NCBI GenBank assembly: GCA_017308255.1
Contig: JAFKFN010000006.1
Coordinates: 62,001-126,000, forward strand
Reading direction: 5' to 3'
From: Altererythrobacter sp.
GTDB taxonomy: Bacteria; Pseudomonadota; Alphaproteobacteria; Sphingomonadales; Sphingomonadaceae
Length of the DNA stretch: 64,000 nt
Positions 60,472-64,000 of this stretch are shown one piece after another. Every line of letters starts with the position of its first letter. Positions within the stretch are counted from its first letter, which is position 1. The position numbers and the translations under genes were made by a program. The notes beneath the pieces are model-generated. The model was not told where the DNA came from and did no database searches. It saw nothing but the letters and a program-made list of their open reading frames with translations.

Positions 60472-61158
60472 ATGCGCGCCTGGTTCGCCCGCCGGTATCT
60501 CGATCTTCTGGGGTCGATCTATCTTTATAACGAGCATCGCGGCTACACCGCCATCGACCGGGTGCTGGAAGCGGTTCGTGCGCGCTCGCCAGACGATCGG
60601 GCGCTGATCGCCATGATCGAGAGCCACCGGGCGGACGAGCGTAAGCACTACGTCATGTTCCGCCGCTGGTTCGAACGCCGGGGGATCATGCCGCTGAAGG
60701 TGGGGCGCAAGTTCGGCCATATCGACCGCTTCGTTGAAATCATGTTCGGGCGCACGATCGACCGGCTCGATACGAATGAAGTGATCGCGCACGACGATCT
60801 GTTCGAGCGGCTGTGCCGGGTGATCGCGTTGACCGAACGGCGGGGCTATCGTCAGGTCGAAACCCTGCTGGCCAACAGCCACGTGCGGTCGGACCCTGTG
60901 CTGGTGCGCATCTTCCAGATCATCCGGAAAGACGAGCCGAGCCACTGGGCGCCCTATGAACAATGGCTGCGCGATCACGCCCGGCGCGCGCCGCGGGCGT
61001 GGGAGCGCATGGTGGACGGCTTCATTCATTCCGAGTTGCTGTTCCTCAAGCTGCCCGCGCTGTTCCTCAATCCCTTCGTCAAGCGCCGCGCCGAATGGCC
61101 CGACGCCCACGATGGAGAGCCCTCGCTTCACCCGCTCTTGGCCGCTACCCGCGCCTGA
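60472..61158 (+). CDS. Ferritin-like domain protein
   Basis: A 228-residue helical protein with carboxylate/histidine repeats typical of a ferritin-like four-helix bundle. IESHRADERKHYVMFRRWFE supplies an ExxH pair, and IIRKDEPSHWAPYEQWLRDH a second. Diiron binding is plausible but the set is not complete enough by eye to assign an enzyme. ATG at 60472 has GGGGGAGA about 6 bases upstream. Its stop overlaps the GtrA ATG (TGATG). Confidence 0.7.
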   Translation: MRAWFARRYLDLLGSIYLYNEHRGYTAIDRVLEAVRARSPDDRALIAMIESHRADERKHYVMFRRWFERRGIMPLKVGRKFGHIDRFVEIMFGRTIDRLDTNEVIAHDDLFERLCRVIALTERRGYRQVETLLANSHVRSDPVLVRIFQIIRKDEPSHWAPYEQWLRDHARRAPRAWERMVDGFIHSELLFLKLPALFLNPFVKRRAEWPDAHDGEPSLHPLLAATRA

Positions 61159-61625
61159 TGGCTGATTTTTCGCAAGGGGAGGCCGCTTTCCCGCCAGATC
61201 GCCCCGAAGACGAGCGCGGCCTGCTCGAGCGCCTGCTGTCGCCGCGGGTGGGCAGGATGCTGTGGCGCAACACCGTGGTCAGCTGCAGCGTGTTCATGGT
61301 CGGCCTGGGCGTGCTTTACGCGCTCGTCCAGGAGGGGGGCTTTCCCGAGGTGCCCGCCGCCGGCATCGGCTTCCTCGTCGCCAACAGCCTGCATTACGTT
61401 CTCGGCCGCGCCTGGATATTCCGTGGCACCGACCGGCCGCCCGCCGCCGGCTATGCCCTGTTCCTGGTGAACGCCAGCGTGGGCTTGGCGGTGACTATGC
61501 TGTTCTACGCTGCGCTGCTCGAATGGACGCACCTGCATTATCTCACGGCGCGGGTCATCGTCTCGGTGTTCGCGGGGCTGGTGGTCTTCGTGCTCAACGC
61601 GGTGTTCAACTTCCGGCAGGTTTAG
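61158..61625 (+). CDS. GtrA-family membrane protein
   Basis: A 155-residue inner-membrane protein with four helices in the GtrA/DPMS3-like pattern: VVSCSVFMVGLGVLYALVQE, AGIGFLVANSLHYVLGRAWI, YALFLVNASVGLAVTMLFYA, and VIVSVFAGLVVFVLNAVFNF followed by RQV. Such proteins help polyprenyl-linked sugars cross the membrane or interact with glycosyltransferases. No glycosyltransferase is adjacent. It is coupled to the ferritin-like gene by a 1-bp overlap. Confidence 0.88.
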   Translation: MADFSQGEAAFPPDRPEDERGLLERLLSPRVGRMLWRNTVVSCSVFMVGLGVLYALVQEGGFPEVPAAGIGFLVANSLHYVLGRAWIFRGTDRPPAAGYALFLVNASVGLAVTMLFYAALLEWTHLHYLTARVIVSVFAGLVVFVLNAVFNFRQV

Positions 61626-61733
61626 CCGGCCGCTTTTTGGCATCAAAAATCAAGTGTGGAACCGGCGGGCACGCCTCATCGTTGAAATGGCAAGGAGTTT
61701 CGCGCACGCGTGGTGTGCGAACGAATGGTCGCC

Positions 61734-61892
61734 ATGGAAAATGACAAGATCGTTGCGGTTGGGCTGCTCACACAGACGAACCTGAGGATGCTAGGCAGCA
61801 GCCTCAAGGTCGTCTTCGCGGTGGACGAGGACACCGCCGAATTCGACGAGCTGCTGCAAGCGCTGGATAACCTGGGTGAACGGCGCGGCTGA
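61734..61892 (+). CDS. Small hypothetical protein
   Basis: A 52-residue product starting MENDKIVAVGLLTQTNLRML with an acidic C-terminus (EDTAEFDELLQALDNLGERR). No family is recognised; it looks like a small soluble alpha/beta protein. ATG at 61725 and GTG at 61710 are alternative starts in the same frame. Its TGA stop (61890-61892) is the loop of a perfect 12-bp hairpin. Confidence 0.55.
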   Translation: MENDKIVAVGLLTQTNLRMLGSSLKVVFAVDEDTAEFDELLQALDNLGERRG

Positions 61893-61904
61893 GCCGCGCC
61901 GTTC
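61878..61904. terminator. 12-bp perfect hairpin overlapping a stop codon
   Basis: GAACGGCGCGGC (61878-61889) and GCCGCGCCGTTC (61893-61904) form a perfect 12-bp stem whose 3-nt loop TGA is the stop codon of the small gene. No T-run follows. It lies between convergent genes and probably marks both transcript ends. Confidence 0.7.
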
Positions 61905-61912
61905 CCGTTATC

Positions 61913-63145
61913 TCAGCTTTCCAGCGTCATGCGCACGAAGTCCACCGTCTGCCGGGTCGCCGCGGCAAACTCGGTTTCGGTGGCCTTGAAGGCGCCGAAA
62001 TGGGCGAACTGGTCCGGAGTCATGCCGTCGAACTCGTAAGCCGCGCGGAAGCTCGGCAGCTTCATGAGCTTCTCGATGCTCGCCTTGTTCGGCTCGCGGT
62101 TGATCGCGTGGGGATCGAACGGTTCGAGCCCCGCGGTCATCAGCCCGGCGATATAGCCCGGCGGGCAGGTATAGACCATGTCGCTGCCGGCGAAGTCCTG
62201 GATGTGGCGGCTCACCGTCTTGCCGGTGCGCTCGTCCTTCTCCACTCGCATCGAGCACTGCAGCATCTTCGACGGGTGGCCCACCTTCTTGCCATAGTGA
62301 TAGGCGCGCTTCAGCACCGCTTCCTCACCGTCGCGGATCTCGGGCAGGGTCAGCTCGATCCCGCGCGCCTTGGCTTCCGTCTTCCAGTCGCTCAGCTCGC
62401 CGAGGCGGGCGGACATGTGCGTGATGACCGAGCGCCACTTGCTCAGGTCCACGCCCGCCGCCTTGGCGCGGTAAAGCCCGGCGCTCACCGCTGCCATGCA
62501 GCGCATGTACTGCGGCACGGTGAAGCTGGTGGTGTTGTTGGTGGAGATGCCGCGCGCGGTCAGCTCCTCCAGCACCTCGTAACCTTCCTTGGAGCCGGGC
62601 AGCTTGACCATGACGTTCTCGCCCTGGGCGGCGATGGTCAGGCCCTGCGCCAGCATCTTGTCGCCATCGCGCACGAAGCGCGGATCGACCTGGCCGGAAA
62701 GGAAACCATACTTGCCGCCCGACTTGTCGAACACGGGGCGGATCGCGTCGGCGCCCTTCTTCACCAGGTCGAGGTACATTGCCCAGTACACGCCTTCATA
62801 ATCGAGGCCGGGGTTCTTCGCCGCGATGCTCTTGATCTCGGCCGCCCACATCTCGGGCGCCAGCTTGATCGCCTGGAGCGAGAGCGGCGGATTGGTCGTC
62901 ACACCGCGGAAGCCCATCGTGCCTTCGCGCTGGATCGTCGCATCGTCATAGAAGCGGGTGAGCTGTTCGTCCCACGCAGCGCGTTCGCCCTCAGGCGCCT
63001 TGGCCAGCGTTTCCTGCTTCCAGCTCGGATAGATCAGCGGGCTCGAATCCCACCAGATCTCGGCATCCGGATTGGTCGCCGCAAGCTGTTCGAGCGGGTG
63101 CAGGCTGGTAGCCGTCGCGGGCTTCTCCAGGACGGGATCGTTCAT
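61913..63145 (-). CDS. Transaldolase-family protein
   Basis: A 410-residue class I aldolase-fold protein related to transaldolases but longer than the classic enzymes. The Schiff-base lysine is Lys181 in NVMVKLPGSKEGYEVLEELT. GFRGVTTNPPLSLQAIKLAP and ISTNNTTSFTVPQYMRCMAA are typical. It has an extended C-terminus with HIQDFAGSDMVYTCPPGYIA, and its substrate could differ from sedoheptulose-7-phosphate. It is alone, with a -35/-10-like pair upstream (63182-63210), and shares its 3' hairpin with the small gene. Confidence 0.85.
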   Translation of the reverse strand: MNDPVLEKPATATSLHPLEQLAATNPDAEIWWDSSPLIYPSWKQETLAKAPEGERAAWDEQLTRFYDDATIQREGTMGFRGVTTNPPLSLQAIKLAPEMWAAEIKSIAAKNPGLDYEGVYWAMYLDLVKKGADAIRPVFDKSGGKYGFLSGQVDPRFVRDGDKMLAQGLTIAAQGENVMVKLPGSKEGYEVLEELTARGISTNNTTSFTVPQYMRCMAAVSAGLYRAKAAGVDLSKWRSVITHMSARLGELSDWKTEAKARGIELTLPEIRDGEEAVLKRAYHYGKKVGHPSKMLQCSMRVEKDERTGKTVSRHIQDFAGSDMVYTCPPGYIAGLMTAGLEPFDPHAINREPNKASIEKLMKLPSFRAAYEFDGMTPDQFAHFGAFKATETEFAAATRQTVDFVRMTLES

Positions 63146-63181
63146 CTAAAGCGTCTCCAAGCGTGGGCACTGTCGCCCGTC

Positions 63182-63210
63182 GATATAGGTTGCGCTGCGC
63201 CCTAGGCCAA
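63182..63210 (-). promoter_or_regulatory. Possible promoter of the transaldolase-family gene
   Basis: Reading leftward, TTGGCC (63205-63210) and TATATC (63182-63187) are 17 bp apart, the ideal -35/-10 spacing, and lie 37 bp before the ATG. The rest of the 321-bp interval up to typA holds a T-rich TTTCTTTTTTTGACT stretch (63258-63272) but no gene. Confidence 0.4.
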
Positions 63211-63466
63211 ATTGTCCGTGCGATTAACCCCCCACGTGCTTGGGCCGGGCGCAGCGTTTCTTTTTTTGACTCTCGCAGAGGCGCGGAAGGAACGGCCCTC
63301 GCGGCCAAGCCGCGCCGCTCTCACACGTGGCGTTCGGGAGCATGGCCGCTTTGTGCCTTAACAAGCGCAAATTTTACCCCACGGCCATGGTGGACAGCGC
63401 CCCCGTCTATCCCTAAGTGCGCGCGCCAGCCGCCTCCTGAAAATCTCCTATGAGAGTCCCGTGCCT

Positions 63467-64000
63467 ATGAGCCTTCGCAACGTGGCGATCATCGCCCACG
63501 TCGATCACGGCAAGACCACGCTCGTCGATCAATTGTTCCGCCAATCCGGCACCTTTCGCGAAAACCAGCGCGTGGAAGAGCGCGCGATGGACTCGAACGA
63601 CCTGGAGAAAGAGCGCGGGATCACCATCCTGGCCAAGCCAACCTCGGTCGAATGGGCTCCCCCGGGCGCCAGCGAAACCTTCCGTATCAACATCGTCGAT
63701 ACCCCCGGCCACGCCGATTTCGGCGCCGAGGTGGAACGCATCCTGTCGATGGTGGATGGCGTGATCCTCCTCGTCGACTCCGCCGAAGGGCCGATGCCGC
63801 AGACAAAGTTCGTCACCGGCAAGGCGCTTGGCCTGGGCCTGCGCCCCATCGTGGTCATCAACAAGATCGACCGGCCCGACGCGCGCGCCGACGAAGTGCT
63901 CAACGAAGTGTTCGACCTGTTCGTCGGGCTCGATGCCAATGACGAGCAGCTCGATTTCCCGGTCCTCTATGCATCCGGCCGCTCGGGCTACGCGGGCGAG
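63467..64000 (+). CDS. typA: Translational GTPase TypA/BipA (3' end outside window)
   Basis: A ribosome-associated GTPase of the EF-G type that helps adaptation and 50S assembly. 178 residues are visible. G1 is [10 protein letters not shown], the switch region [12 protein letters not shown] contains G2, G3 is DTPGHADFG, and G4 is VINKIDRP. The sequence runs off the edge. The ATG at 63467 gives the standard [20 protein letters not shown] start; an ATG at 63450 is out of frame. Confidence 0.96.
   Translation, partial: MSLRNVAIIAHVDHGKTTLVDQLFRQSGTFRENQRVEERAMDSNDLEKERGITILAKPTSVEWAPPGASETFRINIVDTPGHADFGAEVERILSMVDGVILLVDSAEGPMPQTKFVTGKALGLGLRPIVVINKIDRPDARADEVLNEVFDLFVGLDANDEQLDFPVLYASGRSGYAGE

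Noticed and set aside
60472..61158. Diiron monooxygenase or ubiquinone hydroxylase
   Set aside because: Only partial ExxH-like pairs are visible and the rest of the sequence does not match a specific enzyme; called ferritin-like only.

Overview
The window is a GC-rich (roughly two-thirds G+C by eye) chromosomal segment of an alphaproteobacterium, most likely a sphingomonad (Novosphingobium/Sphingobium/Sphingomonas type). The main reasons are a complete protocatechuate 4,5-cleavage (lig) gene set arranged much as in Sphingobium SYK-6, a DUF4167 gene next to prmC, and several families of short palindromic intergenic repeats of the kind scattered through sphingomonad chromosomes. No tRNA, rRNA, CRISPR array, prophage or insertion sequence was found. 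Both ends cut genes: prfA at the left, typA/bipA at the right.

Layout. 1-5.6 kb: prfA-prmC, a DUF4167 protein with a structured leader, lnt and metK, closed by a terminator. 5.7-10 kb: a secreted Tiki/ChaN-like protein, converging on an MFS transporter and a two-subunit 3-oxoacid CoA-transferase. 10-14.5 kb: a Cdc48/p97-type double AAA+ ATPase converging on a HerA/DUF853 ATPase, with several inverted repeats and a possible small RNA upstream of the first. 14.6-23 kb: a pabB-pabC fusion with an aminotransferase, a pseudouridine synthase with arfB, a low-GC orphan, rpmG, lolA, a structured RNA candidate, xthA, ribA and an acetyltransferase. 23-28.4 kb (minus strand): an LLM oxidoreductase, a small membrane protein, an alpha/beta hydrolase, a ribbon-helix-helix protein and an SPFH protein behind a perfect 20-bp palindrome, then recQ. 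28.5-36.9 kb: small acidic Ala-rich lipoproteins flanking phhA, then uppP, an M13 peptidase, an ABC exporter and phaZ. 37-43.3 kb: gltB and gltD. 43.3-49.8 kb: repeats, a decayed gene, marR, ung, an RNase D-like nuclease, lptC-lptA, thrS and an acetyltransferase.

49.9-60.4 kb is the accessory metabolic region. Two divergent operons share a LysR-type box. The leftward one is dehydrogenase-ligJ-DUF2218-ligA-ligB-ligC, followed by a 122-residue helical protein, an aldo/keto reductase and a CmcJ-like oxygenase. The rightward one is ligK-ligU-ligI, followed by a MipA-like outer-membrane protein. Together LigAB, LigC, LigI, LigU, LigJ and LigK take protocatechuate through 4-carboxy-2-hydroxymuconate semialdehyde, 2-pyrone-4,6-dicarboxylate, oxalomesaconate and carboxy-hydroxy-oxoadipate to pyruvate and oxaloacetate. 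Every step of this ring-cleavage route is present, but no LysR regulator gene lies in the window. 60.4-64 kb: a ferritin-like protein, a GtrA protein, a small protein whose stop codon is the loop of a 12-bp hairpin, a long transaldolase-family protein and typA.

The window is mostly ordinary core genome. The least explained parts are the two non-coding stretches at 9.9-10.4 kb and 20.2-20.5 kb, the SPFH/RHH operon with its palindrome, and the additions to the lig operons.
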